From Luteimonas sp. FCS-9 (GTDB lineage: Bacteria; Pseudomonadota; Gammaproteobacteria; Xanthomonadales; Xanthomonadaceae): a stretch of 64,000 nucleotides of DNA. Where the stretch lies: positions 124,001 to 188,000 of the forward strand of contig NZ_LASZ01000001.1 of NCBI RefSeq assembly GCF_001014645.1, given 5' to 3'. The notes beneath the pieces are model-generated. The model was not told where the DNA came from and ran no database searches. It was given only the letters and a program-made list of their open reading frames with translations. Positions 10,401 through 17,823 of this stretch are shown here, in pieces. The stretch's first letter is position 1, and every line of letters starts with the position of its first letter. Both the position numbers and the translations under genes were made by a program.

Positions 10401-11366
10401 GATCAGCGGCGTCCACGTGCTGGAGCCGGCCGGACGGTACTGGACCTCCACCGTCTCGGTGTTCAGATATGGGCGCCCCTTACTGTCGGCGTCGCCGAGG
10501 ACGTAGGCGAGGTTCACGAGGATGCGCACGGTGCGCGGCGGCGTCGTGCGCTGCACCCATGTGCCGTCCTCGCTCAGCTCGCCGCCGTTGATCGTGTCCG
10601 CGTCGGTGTACAGCGGGATCTTCTGCTCGGGCATGCCCGGGAAGCCGGCGTAGTAGACCTGCACGCCCTGAAACGACGACAGCAGCGCGTCGCCGAGATA
10701 AAGCTCCTCGACGCGGTGCACGTTGACGCCGGGCGTGAGCACCATGCCGACGTACTGCTCGTCGCCCTCGAACCACGTGTACGGCGCGCTCAGGATGTCC
10801 GGCGCGTACTTCACGCGGCCGAACGGCAGTCCGAGCGGCTGGTACGGACGCGCCTGATTACGGCTGGCGCCGATGGTGTAGACGGTGTTCTGGTCCGTTT
10901 GGCTGACGCTGGGCGGCTTCGGTCCGAGGACCTTGTTGATCAGCACGGATCCGGCGACGAACACGGCCGACGCGAACAGTGCGCCGGCGACGCCGCCGCC
11001 GAAGGCGCCGGCAGCCGCGCCCGCCCCCCAGCCGCCAGCGGTGGCGCTGCCCAGACCGAAGGTGAAATAGGTCAGCGCGACCATCGCGACGATGTAGAGC
11101 GCGGTCTTCTTGGCGATGCCTCGCACTTCGATCAGGGTGCGGTCCTTCGGACGGACACGCTCCATGACCTCCACGGGCACCAGCACGCCATTGATGCGCA
11201 CTTCCCACGCGTCGCCGGCCCAATCCGGCACGGCCCGCCGCAGGAAGGCGCCCAGCGTCTCGCCGGGCAGCAGCTGGGCGACGAGCTCGTTCTGCCCCTC
11301 AACCGTGACCGGATGCGGCGTGTAGACCAGGCGGCTATGCCCAGGGGGGCACTCGAGCAAGCCCAT
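4443..11366 (-). CDS. J: Tail tip / host specificity protein J, giant modular form
   Basis: 2307 residues (lambda gpJ has 1132). Residues 1 to about 950 follow the gpJ core. Then come an Ala-rich coiled coil (about 1005-1085), a CBM5/12-like chitin-binding motif (about 1086-1130, WEAGATYNAGWLVRYEGGLY), and at least six copies of a roughly 38-residue linker repeat of the type EAxxPxGGGRxASEAxV. An ILEI/FAM3-like domain follows (about 1325-1430, RGFNFFSINSDS and FDTYGDLAAS), then two jelly-roll carbohydrate-binding-like modules (about 1587-1735 and 2050-2230) and a gpJ-type C-terminus. The protein would sit at the tail tip and bind the host surface. The start MGLLECPPGHSR is preferred over an upstream Arg-rich extension. 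Confidence 0.93.
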   Translation of the reverse strand: MGLLECPPGHSRLVYTPHPVTVEGQNELVAQLLPGETLGAFLRRAVPDWAGDAWEVRINGVLVPVEVMERVRPKDRTLIEVRGIAKKTALYIVAMVALTYFTFGLGSATAGGWGAGAAAGAFGGGVAGALFASAVFVAGSVLINKVLGPKPPSVSQTDQNTVYTIGASRNQARPYQPLGLPFGRVKYAPDILSAPYTWFEGDEQYVGMVLTPGVNVHRVEELYLGDALLSSFQGVQVYYAGFPGMPEQKIPLYTDADTINGGELSEDGTWVQRTTPPRTVRILVNLAYVLGDADSKGRPYLNTETVEVQYRPAGSSTWTPLISRNFANSDYNPHRATLPRDVAEGQYDVRTRIRGRAVNGGGSNGQSKWQWETMVAVQADPADYSGIPRIGIRMKASGQLQNAPDEIRCVAVSRPVPVWTGTEWVTQETSNPGAHLLAYARGINDEHGNRIAGMGLPEEMIDVPGLQAFMLHCAAEGFGYDYVVKDARNHDEMLNSLALAGFGQVSWASGRMSPIWAADEQPLSGVVGMGTIKRGQFQVDYTLASAADGIEFTYYDAEDWSTKTLRIPAPGVTTMLNPTQVTGEGITSEAHAAMLARWHLAQSLYQYKDISYSTDLEHLSYRRLSVLSLSHDLTQWGFSGRVVAARVDGGTVTIDLDEPVRAPETGKAYVGLRVPGEKTYRVFEVRPFEGKSARLQLVGAWPSDAALPGNTAANPAVDTLWCYDFKPTPGYRVRVVALQPESGMKGARVSVVPEGPEFWEYVRTGHYIRPPNQSLLQTRPVASDLLVTERQVVQGDTVYTELVAQWEVSGPVGDTVVQMADANGQLQEVARTTTRSAAWRIPGAGTYQVAVRPFAPDGRPGIATGTIYSTIGADAPPVLVDLFDVEERSGGVRLYTWGWFDGTTRSADFAGVEIRVTAGKVTAPDWDAMEPVGNADGYHTAPFEAVVPESGDWTFAARSRNTSGTLSTGMRVVAKTLGRNLGEQIGGIGDKVSEEIVARIEGDAKVAGDAAADAARKATEARQAAVSAAASDATTKANNARTAAIAAAAADATTKANAARDAAILRADAALAQAEALAAEIAEIVGAPEWEAGATYNAGWLVRYEGGLYRARAQTTGQNPATTPAAWEKLGDYESVGEALAAALAATTQLATDLGAEVRRLDAVVARLPSGNGALALQATVTANAAASVQRDEALASRQTAVEAKVPADGGRAASEARATAIEQAAATAAAANSARSAAIEAKLPVDGGRAASTAQVTAAELAAATANAATAQRVDETRAALARIGDVATYTVVSDAGLGSAPSGSPRARGVYNAAGERLHTPNRGFNFFSINSDSTLNAGVRFDTYGDLAASGPELVDYVASLPEDRYVLVVTSDHVGSISGTGPVSTGVRDALLSLGASPGFVRDVTGSTAAIIVGRRSLKQGGAIEVLQSPTGSSRQGRWAEYVLQVIGGVPLGMADSQGIVADNAATASALQVTDAKVVQQGLDLLAVASRTSLLESKSPADGGRSASEARVVQAEQTAATAAAANASRISALEARNPAGTGRLATEAQVLAEQAARAAGDEAAASRSLVIEASVASLQQSGANMVADGGFERYALGQVLPGLQTIVTGARSGAQALQVLSSGTTASSPLGSFDVQEGRRYYAEAWTRRIGGTTGTVTLRFALSDGGVNPIYPGFASATMASLSVDSYSKLSGYVTVAAGSSRNRALLQLNRVSIPAGDGVVLDDLLLIDVTEASAAANAADAALARIIAEETVRAAENAATVARVATMEARVPAGGGMLASEARVQAAEQAAATANAATASRLDAVRAAFTAGDNLVPADLGDTATVEDGVSLVTSTAQWSPNTRSFDVTPGEILDFAAEVRANETMSRISLAVRFDGPAGSGVSNVTRRVDLSNPAVGTWYPLAMSHAVPAGATRAAVRAEGPAAVSKSLRRPRAVRRTAADLANAAAVIDAVQAAATANSATASRVSAVEAQMPAGGGRVASEASVTQLQTVVTAQGQQLAQQITTVDTKAGNAQTTATQALAAANGAASAILDVRSSQTGGGNLLQNADFGGSGSGHPGWSWAILEWGDRGEINLGSAARKPDGSNTYGIRGVSNPSGSNFWDSDGVPAEPGDTFIASAYLSNLRSRGRIEVVFVNSAGVWLATFTSPTYGTTGGNAIASWPRAIAVGTAPAGTTMARARWITQEPGNDPYAWITMPMLEKAAPGQTKPSPWSPGAGGLTQVTQELRAGLDAKFGVYVTNDGLISGFESVNDGVRPEFNVLASVFRIVAPGGGARTEYSDGNHRVYDAQGRLRVRMGVW

Positions 11367-11400
11367 CACGCAGCGCCCCCAGCCTCGACCACGCAAGAAA

Positions 11401-11422
11401 AACGCCCCGTTTCCGGGGCGTT
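11401..11422 (-). terminator. Hairpin terminator between K and J
   Basis: Stem AACGCCCCG/CGGGGCGTT with a TTTC loop, followed on the minus strand by TTTTTCTT. It lies between the end of the NlpC/P60 gene and the start of J, so it may lower J expression or work with late antitermination. Confidence 0.75.
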
Positions 11423-11451
11423 GGGGTCGAACTGCATCAGGGGTCGTCGGG

Positions 11452-11841
11452 TCAGTCCCGCCATCGGTAGAAACCTTCGATCGGTGCTCCCCAATCGGGG
11501 AGCTCGCGCACGCGGTGGAAGACCGACACGCCGATCTTCTCGCAGCTATGCAGGACCCAGCCCTCGTGGGCCAGGAAGAAGTAGACGCCGACGTGCCCGA
11601 GCACGCCGTCCTCGAACATCAACACCAGGTCGCCGTCCTGGGGCCTCTCGGTGCGTGTGCCATACGCGCGCGATAGCTCACCGAGCGCCAGCTGGCCGCG
11701 GACGCCGCGCGGGCGCCCGTTCGGCACGACCACGTCGCGACCGAACAACTCGCGCTGGACCAGCACGACGAAATCAGCGCAGTCGAGCGTTTCGGCGCAG
11801 TACGGCACGCCGACCAGGTGCTCGATCTCAGCCGGCCTCAT
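11452..11841 (-). CDS. K: Tail assembly protein K, NlpC/P60 peptidase
   Basis: A 129-residue NlpC/P60 domain protein. The catalytic cysteine is in DCADFV (about residue 21) and the histidine in GHVGVYF (about residue 83). This fold cleaves peptidoglycan peptides; in lambda, gpK acts in tail-tip assembly. Lambda K has an additional N-terminal part that is missing here, leaving only the peptidase module. It lies directly upstream of J, as in lambda, separated by a hairpin terminator. Confidence 0.85.
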   Translation of the reverse strand: MRPAEIEHLVGVPYCAETLDCADFVVLVQRELFGRDVVVPNGRPRGVRGQLALGELSRAYGTRTERPQDGDLVLMFEDGVLGHVGVYFFLAHEGWVLHSCEKIGVSVFHRVRELPDWGAPIEGFYRWRD

Positions 11842-12223
11842 CGGCCTCGCCCGCGTCGACCAGCGCGGCTTCCTCCACCTCGTCGGATTCGTCGCCGGGC
11901 ACCTCGGGCGCGGGCGCGTCCTCCAGCGGCACCAGCTGCGGGCCGGTGACGTGCAGCGACTGGATCAGGCCGTCGCGGTTGTAGAACGCCACCAGCCCCT
12001 GAGGCGCGTTCTCGCCGACCGAGATGATCAGCACCGGGTTCTGCGGGTCGACCTCGAGCGCCGCGGCCAGGCCGGGCTCGAAGCGCATGAAGTCGCCGGC
12101 GGCGTGGGGGAACGGGTCGCTCCCCAGGCCCGCACGGTTGCGCTCGGCCCAGGCCGACAGCTGATCGCGGATCAGCTGCGGGGTCGCTTCGACCTGGATC
12201 ATCACCATGTTCGCGTTCGTCAT
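11828..12223 (-). CDS. Hypothetical tail protein between L-like and K genes
   Basis: 131 residues starting MTNANMVMIQVEATP. The N-terminal 90 residues are mixed alpha/beta; the C-terminus is very acidic (Asp/Glu-rich, VPGDESDEVEEAALVDAGE). It overlaps the K start by 14 bases. In position it corresponds to the region holding lambda I, but I see no convincing gpI similarity. No function is assigned beyond tail morphogenesis by context. Confidence 0.6.
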   Translation of the reverse strand: MTNANMVMIQVEATPQLIRDQLSAWAERNRAGLGSDPFPHAAGDFMRFEPGLAAALEVDPQNPVLIISVGENAPQGLVAFYNRDGLIQSLHVTGPQLVPLEDAPAPEVPGDESDEVEEAALVDAGEADEAG

Positions 12224-12233
12224 CTCGGATCTC

Positions 12234-12695
12234 TCAAGGAAGGCCTGGGGCCGTGAAGGGGTTGAACAGCAGGCGCACGGCCCGCTGGCGAAGGAGGTAG
12301 TCCACACCCAGCTGCGCAGTCGCCTGCCCACCGCCGGACGAGACGTGGGTCATCGGGAGATTCCAGACGCGCGCATAGACGTGCGGGTTCGCGCGATCGC
12401 TGAGCATCAGCCGGCCGAGCAGCAGTTCACCCGGCGGCAGCGCCTCGAGGTCCTCGGTGATGCTGGCGCCACCGGTCGCCATGACCAACTGCGCGCGCGG
12501 CGTCTGGCCGGCGACGTCGTCCGGCTCCTTGAAGCCGAACGGCGCGCCGATGTACTCGACTCCGTTGCTGGTCCAGTTCTGAGTGTCGTTGACCACCCGC
12601 AGCACCTCGGGCATGGACGTCGACCGGATCTCGAGAAACAGGAGCGTGCCGTGGCGGTCGCGCGTCCGCTGCCGCCGCTCGAGGAACGTGCTCAC
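12234..12695 (-). CDS. Minor tail protein (DUF1833/L-like)
   Basis: 153 residues with a GTG start whose first base pair overlaps the stop of the preceding gene (GTGA) and a GGAG about 9 bases upstream. The sequence resembles the DUF1833/lambda L-type baseplate-hub proteins (FLEIRSTSMPEVLRVVNDT near the N-terminus, then a beta-rich body with a HVYARVWNLP segment). It lies between an M-like gene and K, matching lambda order. Confidence 0.7.
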   Translation of the reverse strand: MSTFLERRQRTRDRHGTLLFLEIRSTSMPEVLRVVNDTQNWTSNGVEYIGAPFGFKEPDDVAGQTPRAQLVMATGGASITEDLEALPPGELLLGRLMLSDRANPHVYARVWNLPMTHVSSGGGQATAQLGVDYLLRQRAVRLLFNPFTAPGLP

Positions 12696-13048
12696 CGGAG
12701 GTACTCCACGGTCACCGCGCGGCGGCAGTCGTAGCCGAGCTCGTCGATCAACTCGGCGCGCCCGATCGAGCCTCCCACGAAGCTGACGCGCAGCGGGCGG
12801 CCGCTGATCGGATGGGGCATGTCGAACTCGCCGATCCGGCCGAGCTCTGTCATGTACCAGCCGAAGAATTGCTCCTGCAGGTCCCACGTCTCGAAGTAAA
12901 GGCTGAAGCTGAGGCGCATCTTGACCTGGGAGTTGAGGATCTCGAGCTTGTCGGGGCCCCGCTCCATTTCCGTGGTTCGGACCGACGGGTCCAGGTCCTC
13001 GGCGAAGCCGGCGAGCATCACATGCGCGTAGTCGGGGAGCTGGCTCAT
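12692..13048 (-). CDS. Minor tail protein M-like
   Basis: 118 residues, mostly beta (KMRLSFSLYFETWDLQEQF, GRPLRVSFVGGSIG). It lies directly after the tape measure gene with a 4-base overlap, the place of lambda gpM at the tail tip. Sequence alone would not identify it; the assignment rests on length, beta content and gene order. Confidence 0.65.
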   Translation of the reverse strand: MSQLPDYAHVMLAGFAEDLDPSVRTTEMERGPDKLEILNSQVKMRLSFSLYFETWDLQEQFFGWYMTELGRIGEFDMPHPISGRPLRVSFVGGSIGRAELIDELGYDCRRAVTVEYLR

Positions 13049-15909
13049 ACCTGGTCCTTCCAGCCGAATCGGCCTCGGCCAGCCGCCGCGACGACGCCGC
13101 CGTTGGCCACGTCGTCGGCCACTGCCTCGAGGACCGTGCGGATCAGCTGGGTGCCGTCGGGCTGCTGGGTGATGGTTGTCTCAGTGGCCCTCATCGGCGG
13201 CCCGGTATTGACGATCTCGATGCGGTAGTTGCCACCGCGGCCGCTGCCGAGACCGCCGTTGGCGCGATGGCGCGGATCGGATCGGGTCACCACTTCTTCG
13301 TCGCGGCGCAGGATCGCGGGCACCTCGTCGGGCGCCAGACCGGCGATTCCGCCGTTGTGGTACCGCGGCGCTGCGCCGAACAGCAGCGGGCTGATCGAGC
13401 GGCGCACCGCGCCTTGCCCGGCCACCCCACCTTGGTGATGGACGTCAGCGGTAGCACCGCCCCCGAAGCCGGAGAACAAGCCGCGCACAGCGCGCAGCGC
13501 GAGCTCCTGAGCGATCATTCGCGCGACGCCGGCCACGAAGGACCGGACCATGTCGGAGAACGCTTCCTTGAAGCCCTTGGCACCCGTGATCAGGTCGGCG
13601 AGCGCATCCCCTAGCGAGTTCGCCGCCAGGTCCTCAGTCTTCTGCCTCCAAGTGTCCTGGGAAGCGATGACGTTCGCGATCTCGGTGTCGAGCTCGCGCA
13701 GGCCGGCAACCGCGGCCGTATGCGCCGGCGAACCCGGCGCATGCGCCGCCATGGCTCCGACGGCCGCAGCGCGGAGTTGTTGGTAGTCGGCCAGCGCCTT
13801 GGCACGTGCGGCGGCCAGCTGCCGCTCGCCCTCGCCCATGCCCATGGTGCCGGCGCCGACCTGAGCGCCGATGGCCGTCTCGATGGAGCGCAGCGCGGCG
13901 CCGATCTTCGTTGCCGCCTCGCCCAGGGCGTCCTGCTGCGCGCGCGCGACCAGCCGCTCGACCAGCGCCTGCCCCATCTGCTCGCCGGCGGCGCCGGACT
14001 CTGCCTCCAGGCGCCGGAACAGCACCTCGTACTCGCGGAGCACGCGCGCGCGCTCGGCTTGGCCGACGGTCGCGATGTCGAACACGTCGCCCAGCTGGCG
14101 CTTGAGGTCCGCGACCTGCGCGGCGAGGTCCTGCTCGGCGCGGGCCTGCTCGCGCGCGGATCGAACGCCGATCTCGGCCCGATCCCGCTGCAGCGTGGCG
14201 ATTTCCTCCTCGAGCTTCCGCCGAGGGCCGAGCTTGTCGGCCACTGCCAGCTCGGCCTGGGCCTGCTGGATCGCCAGGTCGACCGCCCGAAGCTGCAGGC
14301 GCTCGCGCTCGGCGAAGTAATCCTTGATGCTGAGACGGCCCTCGCCGTAGATCCGCTCCAGCTCCTTGAGCGCGCGCTCGGTCGCATCGCGCAGCAGCGC
14401 GTTGGAGGCCGCGATCGCCTTGCCGGTACCGGCGGCCGCGGTAGAGACCGTCTCCTCGACGGCACCGGCCGTGGCCGCCCCCAAGTCCACGACCCGCGTG
14501 TTCCAGTCGTCGACCATGCGCGCCAGCTGGTCGACCCGGCTCTGCGCCTCCTCGACGCCGGTACCGACCGCGGCGACCACACCACCCTGCAGGTAGCCGC
14601 CACGTCCGCCGCGGCGCTCCTGGCGCGCGCGCTCGGCCGCCAGCCGCTCCTTGCGTTCGTTGGCAACGGCAAGCGCGGCCTGCAGCGTGCTGATCGCCTG
14701 GGCGCGCTTCGCGCGTGCGTCTGCGAGCGCGGCCTGGGCGCTCTCCTTGGCGAGGTCACGGTTCGCCGCCAGCTCGGCGTTGTGGGCCTCCTGAGCGCGC
14801 GTCGCATCCTGCGTTCGTTGGTAGAGCGCGTAGACGGCGCCGGTGAGCGCGGCGATCGCGAGACCCACCGGGCCACCGAGCAGCGCCAGGGCGCCGCGCA
14901 GGGTCACTGCCTGCGCGGTCGCGGCGACCAGCGCCGCGCGCAGGCTGACCAGGTAGGCGATGAGCGCCGGGATTGCGGCCGCCGCGGCAAGCGCGAGCCG
15001 GGTCCCGATGATCACCAGGATGACGTCCAGGTTCTGGATGATCAGCCGGAGCAGAGTCAGCACCGGCCCGAGATAGCGCGGCAGGTCCTTGGCGAGGTTG
15101 GTGAGCGCGGTCGCCAGCTTGCGGCTGATCCCCTCCGCTTCGTCGACGTCGCCGACGAAGTCGAGGAACGCGTTCCGGACCTGCACCAGGGCGTCGCCGA
15201 TGGTGACCGGCATCTGGCCGAATTCCTTCTCGACCGCCGACGCCTGCGACTCCAACGCCTTGAGCACCTGCTCGTTGGTGAGCTTGCCCTCCTTGGCCAG
15301 TTCCCGGAGCTTCCCGAGCGGGATACCCATGCCGGTCGCGATCGCCTCGGCCAGGCGAGGCGTCTGCTCGAGCACGGAGTTCAACTCTTCGCCGCGCAGT
15401 TGCCCGGCCGCCAGCGCCTGGCCGAACTGCACGATCGCCGCGTCGCCGGCGGCGGCCGACGCGAACGACAGCCTGATCGCCTGATTGACGGTCCGCGTCA
15501 GGCCGAGCAGGCGCTCCTGCGACAGCTGCATGCCGCGACTGCTGCGCTCCATGCGCGCGTACAGGTCGACGGTGTTCGTCAGCCCGGTGCGCGTGTCCTG
15601 CGCGATCGAGAACAGGCCCTCATAGTCGCCCTTGGCCATGCGGATCCGCCCGCGCAGCTGGGTGGCCTCATCGGCCAGCCCGGACAGGACGGACGCGCCG
15701 CGCAGCGAGAGCCACGCGGCAGCGAGACCCGCGACCTCCTGGCGAACGCGCTTGATCCCCTGGATCGCGGCGTTGTTGCCCGCGTTCTGCAGAGCGGCGC
15801 CCGCGTCCTTCTTGACCTTGGCCAGCTCGCCGCGCAGCAGCCCCAGGCCCTGCTTGATGTCGGCCAGATCGGCCGAGATCCTCACGCGAAGGCTTGCGGG
15901 CGTGTTCAA
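13045..15909 (-). CDS. H: Tape measure protein H
   Basis: 954 residues. The N-terminal region has the tape measure domain (SLRVRISADLADIKQGLGLL; RGEELNSVLEQTPRLAEAIA at about 170-190). A block of hydrophobic segments at about 290-350 (LLRLIIQNLDVILVIIGTRL) is typical of proteins that line the tail tube and insert into the host membrane. Long coiled coils (370-650) follow, then a C-terminal hydrophobic and Gly-rich region. Its length sets tail length; by the usual relation of about 0.15 nm per residue, the tail would be near 140 nm. Confidence 0.93.
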   Translation of the reverse strand: MNTPASLRVRISADLADIKQGLGLLRGELAKVKKDAGAALQNAGNNAAIQGIKRVRQEVAGLAAAWLSLRGASVLSGLADEATQLRGRIRMAKGDYEGLFSIAQDTRTGLTNTVDLYARMERSSRGMQLSQERLLGLTRTVNQAIRLSFASAAAGDAAIVQFGQALAAGQLRGEELNSVLEQTPRLAEAIATGMGIPLGKLRELAKEGKLTNEQVLKALESQASAVEKEFGQMPVTIGDALVQVRNAFLDFVGDVDEAEGISRKLATALTNLAKDLPRYLGPVLTLLRLIIQNLDVILVIIGTRLALAAAAAIPALIAYLVSLRAALVAATAQAVTLRGALALLGGPVGLAIAALTGAVYALYQRTQDATRAQEAHNAELAANRDLAKESAQAALADARAKRAQAISTLQAALAVANERKERLAAERARQERRGGRGGYLQGGVVAAVGTGVEEAQSRVDQLARMVDDWNTRVVDLGAATAGAVEETVSTAAAGTGKAIAASNALLRDATERALKELERIYGEGRLSIKDYFAERERLQLRAVDLAIQQAQAELAVADKLGPRRKLEEEIATLQRDRAEIGVRSAREQARAEQDLAAQVADLKRQLGDVFDIATVGQAERARVLREYEVLFRRLEAESGAAGEQMGQALVERLVARAQQDALGEAATKIGAALRSIETAIGAQVGAGTMGMGEGERQLAAARAKALADYQQLRAAAVGAMAAHAPGSPAHTAAVAGLRELDTEIANVIASQDTWRQKTEDLAANSLGDALADLITGAKGFKEAFSDMVRSFVAGVARMIAQELALRAVRGLFSGFGGGATADVHHQGGVAGQGAVRRSISPLLFGAAPRYHNGGIAGLAPDEVPAILRRDEEVVTRSDPRHRANGGLGSGRGGNYRIEIVNTGPPMRATETTITQQPDGTQLIRTVLEAVADDVANGGVVAAAGRGRFGWKDQV

Positions 15910-15912
15910 GGG

Positions 15913-16230
15913 TCAGGAATCCAGGTGATTGAGGTACGTCTTCCACTCCTGCGCATCGCAGTTGGCGGCGGCGCGCAGGTTGAAGGCGTGGTCACGGAGA
16001 TCGCGACGCCGCGCACGCTCGGCGGCTTCGGAGAAAGCCCGGAGCTGGCCGAACGTGTAGCCGCGGATCTCGGTCAGCGAGTGGCCGCGCTCGGCGAGGA
16101 GCTGGAGGGTGTCGGCCCAGTTCCACGGTGCTTTGCCGCCGCCTTTGCCCGGGCCGCTGCCCGCTCCTGCAGCAGGGGCGCCAGGCGGCGGACGAAAAAA
16201 TCGCGGTTGACCTCGTAGAGCCCGCGGCAC
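15913..16230 (-). CDS. Tail assembly chaperone, T-type frame (probable frameshift product)
   Basis: The open frame overlaps the end of the G-type chaperone. The part after the overlap (WNWADTLQLLAERGHSLTEI and GYTFGQLRAFSEAAERA) is a typical helical T-domain of about 75 residues. There is no good start codon context for separate translation. In lambda-like phages T is made as a G-T fusion by a -1 ribosomal slip. A GGCAAAG-type sequence occurs twice in the overlap (about 16125-16150), which is not a perfect slippery heptamer. Confidence 0.65.
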   Translation of the reverse strand: MPRALRGQPRFFRPPPGAPAAGAGSGPGKGGGKAPWNWADTLQLLAERGHSLTEIRGYTFGQLRAFSEAAERARRRDLRDHAFNLRAAANCDAQEWKTYLNHLDS

Positions 16231-16535
16231 AGGTCCACGAACTCGGCGATGTCTCCGCCCTCGATCCAGGCGGGTTCGCGACCCACGGCCAGCGCGACGG
16301 CCTGGAAGACGGCGTCGCCGTGCTTCTCGATCAAGTCGAGCGCCAGATCGATCCAGGCGCCCTCGTCTTCGTCCGGCAGGGCCTCGAGGTCAAGCAGCGA
16401 GTTGATCACCGGCCTGGCCAGGCGGACGATCCTGGGCGTCGCGCCGACGGTCAGCGGCCGCAGATCGAGGGTCTCTCCGCGGTAGGTCGCCGGCCCCGTG
16501 GCCGGCTCGATCACTTCCAGAGCGTTGTCGTCCAT
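16074..16535 (-). CDS. G: Tail assembly chaperone G
   Basis: 153 residues starting MDDNALEVIEPAT. It has a small N-terminal beta part, then helices (SLLDLEALPDEDEGAWIDLA) and a C-terminal Ala/Arg segment that runs into the frameshift overlap with T. Gene position between the major tail protein and tape measure is diagnostic. The last residues (Ser/Pro-rich) are those read when no frameshift happens. Confidence 0.8.
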   Translation of the reverse strand: MDDNALEVIEPATGPATYRGETLDLRPLTVGATPRIVRLARPVINSLLDLEALPDEDEGAWIDLALDLIEKHGDAVFQAVALAVGREPAWIEGGDIAEFVDLCRGLYEVNRDFFVRRLAPLLQERAAARAKAAAKHRGTGPTPSSSSPSAATR

Positions 16536-16540
16536 GGCGA

Positions 16541-17299
16541 TCAGCGCTCCTGCTGCCAGTAGAAGTAGGCGCTGTGGTTGGTCGAGATCCGCTTCGACGG
16601 GTCGGCCAGGATCGAACCCTGCACCTCGCCGACGCCGTACTCCTCGCCCAGAAGTCCCAGCTGCTGGATCACGCCGCCGCTGACGCGGTGCGCGACGAGC
16701 TTGACCTTGCGGCCGCTGAGCGCCTCGTTCTCGCCGTGGAACTGCATCTCGTACTGGCGGGCCGCGACCACCGCGGCTTCCACGTGGCCGAGGGCACCGT
16801 GCGCGTACGTGACGCGGATGTTCGGCGCACCGTTCACGCTGACCGGGATTTCGCTGTCGACCGGGATGTAGATCATCCCGCGGTCGAAGACGTAGTCCTG
16901 GCCCGCGACGTACGCCGCGCCGGTGCCCACCGGCTGGACCGAGGTGATGGCCGACGCGATCCGCGACAGCGGGACGTACACGCCGCGCGCCGCGGCGACT
17001 TCCTCGTTGGCGACGCTCCCGGAAGCGATGGTGCTGGCCTGGCCGCGAGTGACCCGGGCGAAGTTCTCGGGGCTGAAATCGTGGAACGAGTAGCTCAGCT
17101 GCCAGTCGCTGATGCGGTCGACCCGGTTGCGGACGCCGCCGCCCGGGCGGGTGTGATCGGCCAGCGTGAGCTGGTTGGTCTGCGGCGCGACGTTGAAGGC
17201 GGAGCAGTTGCCGACCTCGATCAGGGGGAGCGGGCTGCCCCACTCGCGGACCAGGATGATGCCGCTGCCCAGGTAGCTGTAATCGGGTGCGTGGGACAT
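16541..17299 (-). CDS. V: Major tail tube protein V
   Basis: 252 residues; the start has a GAGGAA ribosome-binding site 8 bases upstream. The sequence is beta-rich (LTLADHTRPGGGVRNRVDRI, YVPLSRIASAITSVQPVG). A well-expressed, gene-order-conserved protein directly before the G/T chaperones is the tail tube subunit of siphoviruses. A strong hairpin terminator lies just upstream (17327-17348). Confidence 0.85.
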   Translation of the reverse strand: MSHAPDYSYLGSGIILVREWGSPLPLIEVGNCSAFNVAPQTNQLTLADHTRPGGGVRNRVDRISDWQLSYSFHDFSPENFARVTRGQASTIASGSVANEEVAAARGVYVPLSRIASAITSVQPVGTGAAYVAGQDYVFDRGMIYIPVDSEIPVSVNGAPNIRVTYAHGALGHVEAAVVAARQYEMQFHGENEALSGRKVKLVAHRVSGGVIQQLGLLGEEYGVGEVQGSILADPSKRISTNHSAYFYWQQER

Positions 17300-17326
17300 T
17301 GCGAGTTCCTCGTGCTGGAAAAGAAA

Positions 17327-17348
17327 AAGCCCCGCGGATGCGGGGCTT
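17327..17348 (-). terminator. Hairpin terminator upstream of the tail tube gene
   Basis: Stem AAGCCCCGC/GCGGGGCTT with GGAT loop and a T-rich tail on the minus strand. The stem is identical to those at 20009-20030 and 43715-43738. Confidence 0.8.
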
Positions 17349-17367
17349 CGGTGGGCGGCGCCGCGGA

Positions 17368-17823
17368 TCAGCCGGCGGCGGGATGGATTGGGATGTGGCT
17401 GCTGTAGACGACGACGACGCCGGTCCAGCCCGCCCCCTGCTGTACTGGGGCGGGCTCCATGGTCTGGAACTCCGGGAACTGGTAGCCGCGCGGGAAGCGG
17501 AACTTCTGGGTCGGGTCGAGCGCGCGATCGAGGTCGCTGAGGATGCGGTCCTGCTGCTCGATGGCGTCGTCGATGTCGGCGTGCAGCTTGAGGATCACGC
17601 CCACGCTGGTCAGGCGGTGCGTGCGGACGACCGCGCGGTCGGTTGCCCGCTCTTGCTTGCCCACGACCAGCCCGATCACGATTCCCTGGGAATCCGGCAC
17701 CATGCCGGCCTCGGTGGTGACCCAGGCGCCGGCGTCCGTGTGATAGCCGTCGGCGCGCCGGATCCTCCCCAGGCACTCGGCGAACGCGTCCAACAGGATC
17801 GAGCGAGGGCTATTGCTTGGCAT
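17368..17823 (-). CDS. Tail terminator / minor tail protein U-like
   Basis: 151 residues starting MPSNSPRSILLDAFAECLG. An N-terminal helix precedes a beta sheet with a long central strand pair (VVRTHRLTSVGVILKLHADI). This is the layout of lambda gpU-type tail terminators, which cap the tube and join it to the head. The gene overlaps the start of the next upstream gene by 14 bases and precedes the tail tube gene. Identification rests on order and size. Confidence 0.65.
   Translation of the reverse strand: MPSNSPRSILLDAFAECLGRIRRADGYHTDAGAWVTTEAGMVPDSQGIVIGLVVGKQERATDRAVVRTHRLTSVGVILKLHADIDDAIEQQDRILSDLDRALDPTQKFRFPRGYQFPEFQTMEPAPVQQGAGWTGVVVVYSSHIPIHPAAG

Noticed and set aside
6912-11984. A 1690-codon open frame on the plus strand
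   Set aside because: It lies antisense to J and K, is dominated by Arg/Gly/His from GC-rich complement codons, and has no domain. J on the other strand has recognisable modules.
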